DNA from: Sialis fuliginosa
Lineage: Eukaryota; Arthropoda; Insecta; Megaloptera; Sialidae
Assembly (NCBI GenBank): GCA_961205875.1
Contig: OY540810.1
Location: 15,376,001 to 15,440,000 of the forward strand
Direction of reading: 5' to 3'
Length of the DNA stretch: 64,000 nt
The notes under the pieces are model-generated. The model saw only the letters and a list, made by a program, of their open reading frames with translations. It made no database searches and was not told where the DNA came from. Below are positions 1-11,211 of the stretch, piece after piece. The translations under genes were made by a program, and so were the position numbers. Position 1 is the stretch's first letter, and each line of letters begins with the position of its first letter.

Positions 1-720
1 ACCAACATCAAAACAAAGCCGCGCTCACTCATCACATTAAATTTAATTTAAAATATTTTAAGTAAACTCAATTAGTTAGTTAAGTTAATGTCGAAAAATA
101 TACAAATAATATTTTGTTCAAAGATGTACTCGAGATAAGTTATTAACTTGTTATTAATTATTATTGATATTAAATTTCGCTATTAATCACAATTATGAGT
201 GATTCAATTCAAAAAGTTTGAGAAATACTGGTATAGAACATAGTTTCATGTGAACGCGCTGGCGGAAGGGGTAAATTTTGTTACATTTTATTTTCTCACG
301 ATGCTAAGCTACTGCGTATGAGCAATAATACGATTTTTGAACAGTCGTTATTAAAAATTTGTTGTGTAAAGATTGATGCTGCTACAAGTGATTTTTTATA
401 ATTCTGTTGTTTAATCCAATAATTGTTTTTAACGTTTATTGAATATATATCTGTTATAATTCAGGTAACTTTTTCACCTACTTACATCTTTAAGCTGTAG
501 CCATTTGTCTAAACAAATGATTTTTATTTTTGGAGTTAAAATTTTAAGGCAAAAGAAATATTTTCTTGTTTCAAATAATTTTTTTCCAAAACTAAGATTT
601 TAATATTTGAAATGTGTAATCAAATTTTGATAAGTGTTTTAAAATTTCACGACAAATAAGTATAACTTCTAACGCGTGTACATAAGTACACATACCCACT
701 TTTTGTTTTGTTTTTTATAG
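1..720. other. AT-rich non-coding stretch upstream of the DUF4806 locus
   Basis: No coding signal is visible. A consensus-like splice donor (CAG followed by GTAACT) sits at 462-470 and could end a 5' untranslated exon of the DUF4806 pseudogene, but no start codon in a sensible frame leads into it. The acceptor for the first recognisable exon is at 719-720. Confidence 0.4.
658..694 (+). repeat. Dispersed 37-bp motif, inverted copy at 21203-21238
   Basis: This segment (AAGTATAACTTCTAACGCG, then a TGTACATAAGTACA-type palindrome) recurs in inverse orientation at 21203-21238 with about three changes. There it abuts the end of the 21227-21720 inverted-repeat element. Here it lies directly before the first recognisable DUF4806 exon. 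It is probably the edge of a mobile element. Confidence 0.55.
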
Positions 721-2122
721 ACATGGATCATAAATATCGTCTTATATTATATTATATTATATATACATGGCTTCATTTTGAAGAAGATTCTGATAAGGTA
801 TATTGCAAATATATGCCAGGCCTGCTTGATGATCCAAATGTATGCGAAGAACTGCAAGAAATGGTGAAAAATTTAGAACCACCCAAATCTACATAGCCAA
901 CATTTCTAGTGGATATTCGCGGAAGTGCTCGTAAGTAATGATATGTTATTTTAAAATAAATTCTTTACCACAATATTAATTTTTTTACATTTTATTAATT
1001 TTTTATGAGCAAAAAAAATATTTTGACATATTATTAATCAATTTTTTAGATACTTATAAAGAAGCTGAAAATAAAATCGTTGAGTTAGAAACAAAACCAT
1101 ATGTATACTCGACAGCAAATGAAGAATCTGCAAAAAAAAGCAGATACTGATAAGAAGGCTCTGAAGCGCAAATTTGTTGCAAAGAATAAAGAGCTCATTA
1201 ACAAACAATTTAGTCAAGCAGCATTGAAATGGACAGACGATCTTGGTATAAAAATTCGTAAGTAGTTTTAATTTTTTTTGGTAAAATTTTTTGTTATAAA
1301 TATGCAACAAATATATTTTTTTTAATGTTAGATTCATCTAATCCTAAAAGTCAACACACAAAAAGAAAAAAATTGAATTCTAAATCGATTTCAATCCCAA
1401 GTTGTCACCCATCTGATGACACTGACATTAAGTCAACTTCAACGGAATTTTCCAGTGATGAAGACAACACTAACGGATTAGATCCAAACAATATATTAAA
1501 TCCAAAAAGGATTGTAAAAAAAAAAGCTGAAGAAAAACTCGAGACCAGTGCAAATCAACCAATGACAATAGGTAAAAACATACATCGTTTTTTTTTTTTT
1601 TAATGTGTATTGGAAACGTGATTTTTTTTGTTACAGAAGATCTGCATCAATTCATATCGAGCTGTTTTGTAAGCATCGGCAAACGTTTGTCAAATTTAGG
1701 AAGTCAATTAACCAATTATTCAACCAGATTACAAAGCCTTGAAAATGTCATTGAAAAACTTCATAATTCAACAAGCATTTTGAGTGACGAAATCAGTAAC
1801 TCTGAGAGTGAATTTGACATGATTCTTCCACTACAAAATGAAGAAAGTTTTATTAAATTTAATGATAAAATTAAAAATGATGTTGATTTTAAAAAAAAAT
1901 TGGTAAGTAATCACAAATAAAATTATTATTTTTTTATATAAGCCCTATTTTATATAATTCGTTTATAAGACATGAATAATAATTTTCTTTTTTTAGATTT
2001 ACAAATTGTTATGCTAAATAAACAAGACAGTAGATATAACCAAGAATATTGGAAAGATACTCCGTGCCTACATTACTCGTGATTTGGCAATTAATTATGT
2101 GGCAATCAAAACGTCAGAATAA
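721..2122 (+). pseudogene. DUF4806-domain protein pseudogene, five recognisable exons
   Basis: Exons can be placed at 721-930, 1050-1257, 1332-1571, 1637-1902 and 1997-2122. Each has GT and AG boundaries, and the reading frame carries across the junctions (phases 1, 1, 1, 0). The last two exons give the DUF4806 pattern seen in many insect proteins: a coiled-coil-like stretch (LENVIEKLHNS), the FDMILPLQNEESF core, then a C-terminal block with ITKNIGKILRAYIT and LAINYVA. The first exon matches the usual N-terminal part, where a conserved Trp precedes a TYKEAE motif. Three lesions break it: TAG at 894-896 where Trp is expected, a frameshift in the A8 run near 1131-1138, and TAA at 2015-2017 early in the last exon. 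Family function is unknown. Kept introns show it is not a processed copy. An upstream first exon with the start codon was not found. Confidence 0.72.
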
Positions 2123-2379
2123 TCTTCAAAAAAAATTTAAAATTTGTGTTAGCATTAAATTATGTTATTATTTTCATAATATAAATTATTGATAACACTG
2201 TTATAATTAATGACATATGTTTAATTGTTAATTAAATAATTAATAAATTAATATTTAATAAATATTTTATATTTAACACTAAAATACGCTGTTGTAGCAT
2301 TCATTGATTTAACAATTTTTTTCAGTAAAATTACAGTCTGATATTGAAATAAAGCTATGCAAGTTATATCCCGATGCAT

Positions 2380-2690
2380 AGTAATATTGCAACGAGCGGT
2401 TTGTATTTTTTTCAAATTGACTTGATGTAAGTTGGGTAGTAAAAATTCAATACTGCAACAAATAGTTTGTAATTTTTCGAAACTAAATTGGTATTAGTTG
2501 GGTTGAAAAATTACGATATATGGTTGTAAAATTACTAAATGTATTTAATCTAATTTGTTTAGTAAAATTCCGACTATTGTATTGTAATATTACTAAACAA
2601 TTTTTTAATAAAGGTTAGTAATATTGCAACAAATAGTTTGTAATTTTTCTAAACTAAATTGGTATAAATTGTCTAGTATAATTACAATAA
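2380..2690. repeat. Degenerate AT-rich array, TAGTAAWATTRC motif
   Basis: Variants of TAGTAATATTGCAACAAATAG and TTTGTAATTTTTCTAAAC recur at about 2380, 2450 and 2610, along with short palindromes such as GTAATATTACTAAAC. Spacing is irregular. The same vocabulary makes up the regular 219-bp units that follow, so this looks like the eroded edge of one satellite. Confidence 0.6.
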
Positions 2691-3149
2691 ATTTTTGTAA
2701 AATTACTAAAATTATTAGAAACATTTGGCTTAGTAAAATTACGAATAATGTACAGTAATATTACTAAACATAAGTCTAGTAAATGATTAGTAATTTTGCG
2801 ACAGATGATTTGTAATAGTTTAAAATTGAGTTGTGATAAATTGTATAGTAAATTTACAAAACTGTGTTCCATAATTCCGAAAATTGTGGTGCGTAAAAAC
2901 TTCCTACACATTTTTGTAAAATTACTAAAATTATTAGAAACATTTGGCTTAGTAAAATTACGAATAATGTACAGTAATATTACTAAACATAAGTCTAGTA
3001 AATGATTAGTAATTTTGCGACAGATGATTTGTAATAGTTTAAAATTGAGTTGTGATAAATTGTATAGTAAATTTACAAAACTGTGTTCCATAATTCCGAA
3101 AATTGTGGTGCGTAAAAACTTCCTACACATTTTTGTAAAATTACTAAAA
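2691..3149. repeat. Tandem repeat, two 219-bp units plus 19 bp
   Basis: The segment beginning ATTTTTGTAAAATTACTAAA at 2691 restarts at 2910 and again at 3129, where it breaks off near 3149. The two full units look identical by eye. Because 219 is 73 codons, the same chance reading frames (69 and 101 codons on plus, 186 on minus) run through both units; these are not genes. High identity implies a recent duplication or recent gene conversion. Confidence 0.9.
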
Positions 3150-3445
3150 AAATTTTTAACAGTGTACATATACATGCCGTCTACGACAGAGAAGTTAATC
3201 TTAAAGTCCAACAAAGCCGCAAATTTACTACGTCTTTTCTTTGTGTTGTTGCGAAAGTGTGTGTGTGAGAGAGAGCGGCAGACATCTCGCGTGAGAGAAG
3301 TTTCGGTAACGCACGTCTAGTTACTTCCGCGATGATAAATAAACACGGTCCAAAAACGCCCAGAGCTAACAACGCCCGCGTCGTCCGATAAAAGGGACAA
3401 TAGTACCTACATTTTCAGCTTAGGGTGTCGTACATGTGCAGGGCT
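3150..3445. other. CpG-bearing segment with GT/GA run, no gene
   Basis: Base composition shifts to richer GC with many CpG dinucleotides (for example 3310-3400), and a short GTGTGTGAGAGAGAG run lies at 3257-3275. No reading frame here resembles a known protein. It could be an old promoter or a transposon fragment. Confidence 0.3.
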
Positions 3446-3453
3446 TGAAATGC

Positions 3454-3498
3454 TTCAGTAAGAATTATGACAGCGTCGTCATTTTTAGCCAAACCGAT
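3454..3498 (+). repeat. Fragment related to the left end of the 8538-9720 element
   Basis: The pattern AGTAAGAATTATGACAGC then GTCGTCATTTTTAGCCAAA parallels 8546-8590 (AGTAAGAGTTACGACAGC then TACGTCATTTGTAACCAAA). Only about 45 bp are shared. Confidence 0.4.
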
Positions 3499-3578
3499 AG
3501 TAATTATTAAAAATTTAATTTATGCATATTAGCAAGCATAAAATTAAATATTATTAAATATAATGCATATATTAAATT

Positions 3579-3822
3579 AATACTGGCAACAGTCTTGGAT
3601 ATGACCCCAGTAATGACTATTTGTATGTACTAAGTTAGAAATATTTGTTGATATTTGATTACTACCATTTTTAAATATTAATCTATGTACAACGGTTTTT
3701 TAAAGTATAAGTATAAAACTACATATGTTTCAATTTTTGTTTATGAAGGAATTATTAAGCTCCAAAAAACCTATAAAATCACAAAAACCCACTAATGTGT
3801 TTGGCCACTGGTACTAATACTT
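3579..3822 (-). mobile_element. Short internally deleted copy of the TA-MITE family of 10659-11211
   Basis: The left end (TACTGGCAACAGTCTTGG) and the stretch with TTGTTGATATTTGATTAC are the reverse complement of the right third of the copies at 10659, 40693 and 48864. The right end has CCACTGGTACTAATAC, matching the opposite terminus. At about 245 bp it lacks most of the interior of the roughly 500-550 bp copies. Confidence 0.65.
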
Positions 3823-3939
3823 CATTACATTGACATTTAAGCCTCCACGAAAGATAATTGAAAAGTTCGAAAATTTAAAATATTAATTTTTGAAAAATAT
3901 TTTTCCCATTTATGTAAGAAACACCCTTATATAAATCTT

Positions 3940-4260
3940 GGCTTCTGGGTATAAATCGTATCGATTTATACCGTGCGACGAAACGTTGGCTAATAGAACG
4001 ACCCAAGCAATGCGGTTTATAATTGAATTAATTCTTATAATTAAAAGTATTTTCATGCAGTAATAAAAGACTGAAATGCACTTTTCGTTCGCCCTTTTCA
4101 CCAGCCCTGCGCATACAGAGAATGCTGCCGCCAGATCCTGTATACCAGCGGCTATCTTACGCTTTCTAGATGTTACACTTGCTGGCACTGTTATCCATCA
4201 GACATATCAAGATTTCTGAGAATATATGTACACCGTGGTCAAGATTTACTGCGTCTTTTG
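3940..4260 (+). repeat. Dispersed repeat with GCGACGAAACGTTGGC core
   Basis: The core GCGACGAAACGTTGGCTAAT and the following ATGCGGTTTATAA recur at 23970-24095 (plus) and, more loosely, at 20030-20110 (minus). GAAACG-type cores after a short hairpin are common in insect retroelements, but I see no coding part here. The local palindrome TATCGATTTATA sits just upstream. Confidence 0.5.
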
Positions 4261-4429
4261 TAGTCGAAGATAGTTGTCTAAGGTTTCAAATACAAGAATA
4301 CAGAATAGAAAAATAATATAGTTGTGCATTTACATTGAATATATAACATTTTGTTTCAATTAATAGATTTTTATTGAATAGTATGAACAACAGCCTAGAT
4401 CACACAAAGGCAATTCCAATCTTCATTAA

Positions 4430-4531
4430 GGGTCGATCCACACTATCGTGCCGGTCTCGCTCCAGTCAAATATTCAGTATAGTAAATACTGTATTGGAGT
4501 GTGACTGAAGCGAGATAGTCTGAATCGACCC
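4430..4531. mobile_element. 102-bp foldback MITE with TTAA at both ends
   Basis: The ends are GGGTCGATCCACACTATCG and, inverted, GGGTCGATTCAGACTATC. TTAA directly flanks both sides (4426-4429, 4532-4535). A TTAA target duplication and a GGG-type terminus are what piggyBac-like elements leave, so this may be a piggyBac-mobilised MITE. A 550-bp relative lies at 26233-26782 but lacks TTAA flanks, which weakens the assignment. Confidence 0.7.
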
Positions 4532-4535
4532 TTAA

Positions 4536-6035
4536 TGTTGTCTGGAATTAATTATTAACTATACCTTTTTGATAGTAAATCCCGATAAATTTTTATCCCA
4601 ATTAGAAAGTTGTTGAAAAAAAATGTTAACTTTCCAAAAAAGTGTATTTATTCAAACTATCATTTTTAAATAAGTAATTTTAATTTTAATGGAACTAACG
4701 TAAAGAGGATTCAATTTAGTTGCGAAAATTGTAAATATCCCCAATAATAGCACCCTGACAAAAGGTGAATAATCACACTTCGCGTATCTCAGAAACTATT
4801 CAACCTACAAAAATATATGTTTAAGACAAAAGTTATTGGAAATTGTGTCTTCTATAATTTTCGTCGCTTCGCTTATTAACGGCCTTATCATAAAAACTAT
4901 ACAACTTACAGAAAAATGTTTTGGACAAAAGTTGTTCGGAGCTATCTTTTCTATAATATTGATACTCACTATCTTATTCGAAGGACGAACCGGAAAGGAG
5001 ATATAACGAGAAAAAAAATCGCCATTTTTAGCTGTAAATCATTTAAGATCTGAAATGATGTGAACAATTTAAATATCAAAATTCATGGATTTAATCAGGC
5101 AAAATTATCCAATAACTGGCCATGCTTACACTAAATTATAGTTTATAATTGATGTTTCACCCTTTTTTATCACACCGCACATTTACTCTCGCGAACAGGA
5201 ATACACATATTGAATTCAAGAGAGAGACAAATGAGAGAGATGTCCTCTGTTGAACCAACGCATAAAGGATAGCATTTTAAAATGTGTATTGATGTTCAAT
5301 AATAGCCATTGAACGTAAGATGCCACGTGTCTTATGGTTATTGTTTCTTTTACGAAAATACAAACGCGAATTCTAAATAGATAAAAACTTGAAATGCAAG
5401 ACGTGTAATTTGTGTGCGTTTTATGGGGTTATGGGACATCTAGGGACGTATAAAATGTCTTCTTATTATCTGTATGCAGTGATGGGAAGCTTCAGGTAAG
5501 ATCACTGCATATAATTGTACACCGTTGATATTCGTATGATTTTTGAACCATGATAAAAAGTTTTTTTTTTAAATATTGACTATTAAATCTTTACTTATTT
5601 AATCATTAAGAAGATTTTAGTTAAAAAAATGAATAATTAATTATAAGTACGAAAAATTGATTAGTATACATTTTTAATGAATTATTTTTATGATAGTTTT
5701 TATGTACTGTATTTATTTTCATCATAGATAAATATTTGCATTTTGAAATTTATTGTTTATTTAATAAAATTTTTAATGGAAGATTTAAAAAAAAAAAAAG
5801 TAGTACTATAAAATTACAAAATATAAATAAAATAAAATATAAAACATTTTGCATTAAATTACTACTCGTTTTTAATCTAAATGTCTAGAAAATGTATTGT
5901 TAACATGAGTTCACTTACAATGATAGATAGGTATATAAAAAATCAATCATTTAAAAAAAGTTACACAAACTATAATGCCTTTTTGTGTTTGGTCCTATTT
6001 ATTTTATAAAAAAATAATACATTGATAAGAGATAG
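4536..6035. other. No gene recognised, AT-rich unique-looking sequence
   Basis: Only chance short frames and low-complexity A/T runs are visible. There are small purine-rich patches (AGAGAGAGACAAATGAGAGA near 5220). Nothing repeats elsewhere in the window as far as I can see. Confidence 0.4.
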
Positions 6036-6475
6036 GAAAAAAAACATCTGCCAAGTAAATGCACAGTGCTTCCTCATACCAAATTCACCAAAGGTATTGT
6101 ACTATCGAACAATTTTAATAAACACCGATAAAGTATTCAGATACTTTTAGGAAATTGAATGCTCTAAAAATGTTCACGTTACATGTGTCGTTCTTAAGAT
6201 ATCTTGAAAAAAAATTAGAAAGTCATCCTTCCCCCTTATACATGATTTTGATGATTTTGAAATGAGACCGTCCTCAAACCAGACCCAAGTTTCATTAATA
6301 TCGGTTCAGTGATTCATGAGTTATGTGTGTGACAAGATTAAGACAGACAGACACGGAACAAAAAATGTTTGTCTTGACCTGAAACGGAAAGATCAAGTTA
6401 AAAGTTAATAAAATAATTTTTTTCTCATTTTAAAACGATCACAAAGCTTCTCGTATCTTCAATATGCCGAGGATG
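6036..6475 (+). mobile_element. R1 family copy with internal deletion
   Basis: It starts with the family head (ACATCTGCCAAGTAAATGCA, CAGTGCTTCCTC, AATTCACCAAAGG). It then jumps to the second half (GTGTCGTTCTTAAGATATC, CAGTGATTCATGAGTTATG, the ACAGACAGACA run) and ends ACAAAGCTTCTCGTATCTTC. Compared with the 12736-13487 copy, about 300 bp of the middle is missing. Confidence 0.8.
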
Positions 6476-8028
6476 CAATTAATATGATATAAATTATTGA
6501 AAATAATATTCTCTGTAACTTTTAGTATAATCAGTTTTTTCTGTTATAAATTGTTAAAAAATGTATAGAATAAAAAATGAGGGGAAATGAATAGCACAAA
6601 TCAATCATAGATAATAATATCTTTTATAACTTTCACCTAAAACATTGTTTTTAAAACCAATAATACACAGTTCAAAAATAAAAGGTTTCCTTCTCAGACG
6701 AATATTGATCCTGAATATAAAATTCCACCCTTGGAAATTAACACATTTGTACTATCTATGTAGTCTAACAATAATTTATTCAAAAGTTTATTTAATTATA
6801 TGAATAACATTATACAAACTTACACCAAAACATAAACTATTTATTTTTTCTCTGAAACATGATGCGTATCAACATCTCCCAGCTGTGAATATTTTAATTC
6901 ATGTTCATGTTTATTTACATACATATTTTGTTCAGTATAATTAGAAAATGTTCATATTTACGAACGTTTAAAGAAGTCGCGCTTTGTAGCTCTAACCTAT
7001 TCAAACCGGCATTCTAGAAAATCTCTTTACCCAACCAGCAAATATCTGTATTTAATGTCATATTGTATGTATTCTATATAAATCTTAGGGTTGGATTTTG
7101 TACTACAAGTTTGCACGCGGGAGTGAACGTGTTAACCAAACTTGTATTTTGTTTGCTCAAGTTGTTTTTGTTTACCCAAAGGATTGTATTTTCCATTATT
7201 TTATTTCCGTGTAAGACTTGTGCGCGGCCCCATTACTAATTACGCAACGAGGAATCTAACAGAACATCCTCGTTTGTATATGACTGTGTTGGGCCGATGT
7301 ATGGATGTGTCTTTTCCCAAGAGCCCTCGCACAGGGTTGGCGCTAAACAATTCAGGACTCGGTATAGGAAAATTAAATAAATTTTGATTTTTTCAAAATG
7401 TTTAATATGTTTTAAATTTTGATGATCCTAGATTTTGAATGAAAATTATTGGTAAATTATCATATACTAGGGTGAAGTACTGCCTTATTATAGAAAAATA
7501 AATTTTTATAGAACACAAGGGTAATTTTAAAGAAATTTTACAACTGTACAATGTTTTTTTGGTCTTCCAATTTAAATAAATTATAATAAAAGTTGTAGAG
7601 AGCGTTATTTTCTATAATTTATATCTTATTAATTTTTTTCGAAAAAATATACCTTTTTAAAGATATACTGTTTATTTATAATTTACTTTGTACTAACAGA
7701 AAAAACAGCTGATTGCAAATTATATTGTATGTTAATTCGTATCTAGATACATTTGAATAATAAAATCGATTATTTCTAAAATCTCAAATTATGTACCTAA
7801 TATTATATCCTGTTCTTTAAGCAGTTATTTATTTATTTACAATTACTGTTTATTATTTATATTTAATTTTATTTTATTCCAATTAACACTTGACATTTAT
7901 GAATTATTTTATTTAAATAAAAATTTATCAATTATTAATTTAATGTAATTTATGTTATATTCATTTTTTTGTATAAAAAAGTACTGTGCTGGCCAAAGAA
8001 GTTTATTTTATTTATTTGTACAGTCGTT
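6476..8028. other. No gene recognised
   Basis: Mostly A/T runs. A slightly GC-richer island at 7080-7375 contains an 81-codon open frame (7142-7387, plus) without recognisable motifs and with unremarkable composition. I do not call it a gene. Confidence 0.4.
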
Positions 8029-8110
8029 GGTAATGTTTACTGACTCGCATACTTTAACATAGACGATCTTCTCTTACCACTTCTCCCTCAAACACTGTAA
8101 TTAACATAAT
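8029..8110 (+). repeat. Dispersed repeat, copies at 15244-15345 and 55138-55215
   Basis: The shared core is TAATGTTTACTGA followed by GCATA, TTTAACATAGACGA and a T/C-rich tract ending near CTGTAA. The 15.2-kb copy is the least eroded of the three. Confidence 0.55.
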
Positions 8111-8422
8111 TAATTATATTATTTTTTTCTAATGTAATTATTTGTCGTATAGGTATATTATTAAATATGCAAAGATTTTGTAATTATTGTACTGTATGTT
8201 TTTGATTTTTTCCTAACCCGACACTGGCCTGTGTATTCATCCTAAGTCAAAAGAACAGTTTCTTAATCTTGTATTTCAGACTCTTATACTTTATGACTAT
8301 CATCTTAAATTAGTTATCTCTAAAATGTTAATTATCCGGTACATCTTTTCAAGTAACAACCTAACTACGAATTTCGCTTTAATAATATGAAACCGTATTC
8401 GCGAGAAAAGTTCAAAGTGAGC

Positions 8423-8483
8423 TTAAAAACAGTGGAAGCTGTTTGTAAAGTTAATTTGTTTTCCTTTTTCTTTACAAATTAAC
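8423..8483 (+). repeat. Hairpin-forming 61-bp repeat, second copy at 10269-10329
   Basis: TTAAAAACAGTG, then TTTGTAAAGTTAATTTG, a T/C-rich loop and TTTACAAATTAAC form a stem (GTTAATTTGTAAA pairing with itself). The copy at 10269-10329 has only a few changes. Confidence 0.65.
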
Positions 8484-8537
8484 ACGGAAGAAGGCGCGCA
8501 TTATCATGACGTATGAACAATTATACAAGGGACCCTA

Positions 8538-9720
8538 GAGATACTCATAGTAAGAGTTACGACAGCTACGTCATTTGTAACCAAATTGGTGCGGCGATGA
8601 CGCGATGTATTCAAAAGTTAATTATTATTATTATTTTTAGCAAACATTAAAAAAAATAAAATAAAAAATGAATATAATGTAAAGTTTTAATGATATTGAC
8701 ATTTAATAGTAGCTAAGTGTGTGTGTGGCGTAACGCATGAACAAAGCTGCAAACAGAGTTTTGAAATTCATGACTATACTCTATTTCATTTAAGAATGTA
8801 GTGGGTGCCGGAGTTTTGACGGTACGAATCGTGCAATTAACCGTCAAAAACCACGGCAACCACTGCATTCTTAAATGATAGAGTATAGTATTTTGTTTTT
8901 ATTTTTTGACGTCTGAAATAGGCGTGGTTTACAACTGATAATGGCAGCTATCAATAATGTCAGTGGATTTTTTTAATTAAAATTTTTGAAAAACTAACAA
9001 ATTTCAGAAATATACGAAAATAGAAATTAGGTCAGGACCGCAACAATCAAATTTAGAATTTTTATTTTCTTATTAAATTGTATTAATAAAAATAAAAATG
9101 TTAGTATTTGTTAAATATATTACAAAGTAATGAATCCATAAATTTTTATTTTATAAATAAGTTAGGGACGTATTAAAAATATTTAGAATTAATACAATTA
9201 TGATACAATGATCTTTTGTCCTTTTTGTAAAACATTAAAAATAATGGTAGAGGTATAATATAAAATATACATACATATAGGGTAACCACCGGTTTTCACC
9301 CGGAGTCTCAGGGTGTGTATACTGTCTCTCCGGGCTCCGGGTTTTGTTATAATTTCTTCAGGTTTTGTAATAATGATGACAACAAAAAAAAGGTCATCAA
9401 AAATAGCAGGGGGCAGAAAAGTGAGGTTTAAGGTGTGGACATTTTTAGGTATCAACAAAAAAAAGGTCTTTATTTACATCTCAGGGTTTACAAAAACTAA
9501 AATTTGGTCATTCTATTACATACAAGGATCGCAGCCGAAGGCTGAGACCCGAATAAATTTGAGTATCTAAATATGGCGCGATTAGGGGTTGGGGCGTGAA
9601 GCGCCCAGGGTCAAAACCTCTAGTTGATTGATAAAATGGGAAAATACGGCTGTCAGTGAGACTTGGCTAATACAATCAGAAATCGTGTCGGACTGTCAAA
9701 ACTCTCACTATGAATATCTC
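8538..9720. mobile_element. 1.18-kb non-autonomous DNA transposon with about 30-bp terminal inverted repeats
   Basis: The left end at 8536-8565 (TAGAGATACTCATAGTAAGA, then GTTACGACAG) and the right end at 9693-9722, read inverted (TAGAGATATTCATAGTGAGA, then GTTTTGACAG), match at 26 of 30 positions. TA flanks both ends, as in Tc1/mariner-type insertions. No transposase frame is present. The interior holds the small palindrome 8773-8889 and a segment at 9284-9600 with CCGG-rich palindromic pieces (ACCACCGGTTTTC) of unknown origin. Isolated pieces of the same ends occur at 3454-3498 and about 26186-26212. Confidence 0.7.
8773..8889. mobile_element. 117-bp palindromic MITE nested in 8538-9720
   Basis: The arms of about 50 bp begin ACTATACTCTATTTCATTTA and run through AGAATGTAGTGGGTGCCG to TTTTGACGGT; the inverse follows after a loop of roughly 15 bp. 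One or two bulges occur (CGGAG against ACGG). No clear target duplication is visible. Confidence 0.75.
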
Positions 9721-9722
9721 TA

Positions 9723-10268
9723 ATTTTAAAAGCAGTTTATTATTAAATTAATACTGATGTAAAAAAGACTTGATTGTAAATTATAGTAATATGTATTACA
9801 TTATTTACAACATTCTAGTTATTATTATTAAAAGTGTTAAATGCCCTATTTGTAGTTATTATTGATAATCTTTTAAAACCGAGAATTTCGACAAGATTTA
9901 TAAATAAAGTTTATACCATCTCGTGCTCATCTCGGCTTATTTCACACGATCTAGTATCAGTTTCGTTTCGTTCGAATTCTAATCGGTTTCGTCTTGACCT
10001 CGATCTCGTTTCGAGACCGAGACCGAGAAATGTCTCATTTCTCCATGCAGCCCTAATGTTGCATACATTTTTTCTGTATTATTAAGCATAGAAAAGTCAT
10101 GTGATGGCCACAACATTTAATTAGTTATAAATAAATACTTGGGTTAAAGAAATGGTTTTATTTTATTAATTATAATTATTATTCAATTATAATCTTGTAA
10201 TCGATGTGTGCAATTATTTTAATTATATCTTCGCTCGACTTTGATGCCCTCATGAGCCTACTATCGGG
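9723..10268. other. No gene; CTCG/CGAGA-rich patch at 9925-10040
   Basis: A patch rich in TCTCG and CGAGACC (for example TCTCGTTTCGAGA at about 10005) stands out from the AT-rich surroundings. It resembles degenerate microsatellite-derived repeat. The rest shows nothing recognisable. Confidence 0.35.
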
Positions 10269-10329
10269 TTAAAAACAGTGTAAGTTGTTTGTAAAGTTAA
10301 TTTGTGTTCCTTTTTCTTTACACATTAAC
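10269..10329 (+). repeat. Second copy of the 61-bp hairpin repeat
   Basis: Same order of blocks as 8423-8483, with TTTACACATTAAC in place of TTTACAAATTAAC, so the stem is slightly weaker here. Confidence 0.65.
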
Positions 10330-10658
10330 GAAGATTGTTTGACTTGGAATGAAAAATGCGTTAGTTCTTTAACGAATTTGTCAAATTTTCTTCCTTTAAT
10401 GTTTCGTCGTTTTGCGTTGACAATATACATAGATTACAGGAAGTATACGTGATGATTTTAAACCATTCTTTACCCTGTTTTAGTATTGGATTCCATCACG
10501 CAATCCAATAGTATGCAGTGGCAAATAACGTCAACAGATAAATTTTAAATCACATCCCCGTTTTTCTTTTCGTTATCTGTTTTTGTTCACTTTTAAACAT
10601 TGTTTATGGTTTTATTGATTTTGTGCAAAGCTGACAAGTAAAATACTTTTTGATAATA

Positions 10659-11211
10659 AGATACTGGCATAAGTCTTGGCCGCTTAAAGAGTAAGGTATA
10701 ATAGTTTTTTTTTTGGATTGATCGGCTTCTCTTTTCTCATGAACTCGTGTTCTAATAAAATAAGTGTCTCTCTATTATATCAATTTAATTACCAAATTCC
10801 GCAAATATAGTTTGTTTTTTAAATTATAGCCCTTTATTCTGTTTATGTTTTTTATCTAGTAATAGATAAAGTAAAACTAACAATGGGCACCCAGTGATGT
10901 ACACTTGTTAATGATTATTAATTGATAAGTAGTACGACACAAAAGTTATAAAATAAAGAATCATAAAATTTGAAACAATGCACAGCAAATGCTATAATAA
11001 TATAGTAATTAATAAATATATTACACTAATAATTAGTTTAAATGTCCACCATTTTGACACCCATTGGCCGATTGTCATCAAATTAAGCTGTTTTAAAGTT
11101 AAGTGTCTATAAATTATGATTCAGTAATGGCAGTAATCAAATATCAACAAATATTTGTAATTTAGTATATTTAATTAAACGGGGTATGATCCAAGACTGG
11201 TGCTAGTATCT
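10659..11211 (+). mobile_element. TA-MITE, best full copy (553 bp)
   Basis: Termini AGATACTGGCATAAGTCTTG and, inverted, AGATACTAGCACCAGTCTTG, flanked by TA (10657-10658, 11212-11213). The interior is AT-rich with no open frame of note and includes the block TTTAAATGTCCACCATTTTG. Relatives lie at 40693-41228, 48864-49365 and (short, inverted) 3579-3822. Termini and TA duplication fit mobilisation by a Tc1/mariner-type transposase supplied elsewhere. Confidence 0.8.

Noticed and set aside
2654..3320. Long open frames on both strands across the 219-bp array (up to 186 codons)
   Set aside because: They arise because the unit is 73 codons long and free of stops in those frames; the protein is a tandem copy of low-complexity sequence and frames exist on both strands.
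9198..9570. Opposed open frames of 85-86 codons inside the 8538-9720 element
   Set aside because: Overlapping on both strands, no motifs, and lying in transposon interior with mirrored sequence.
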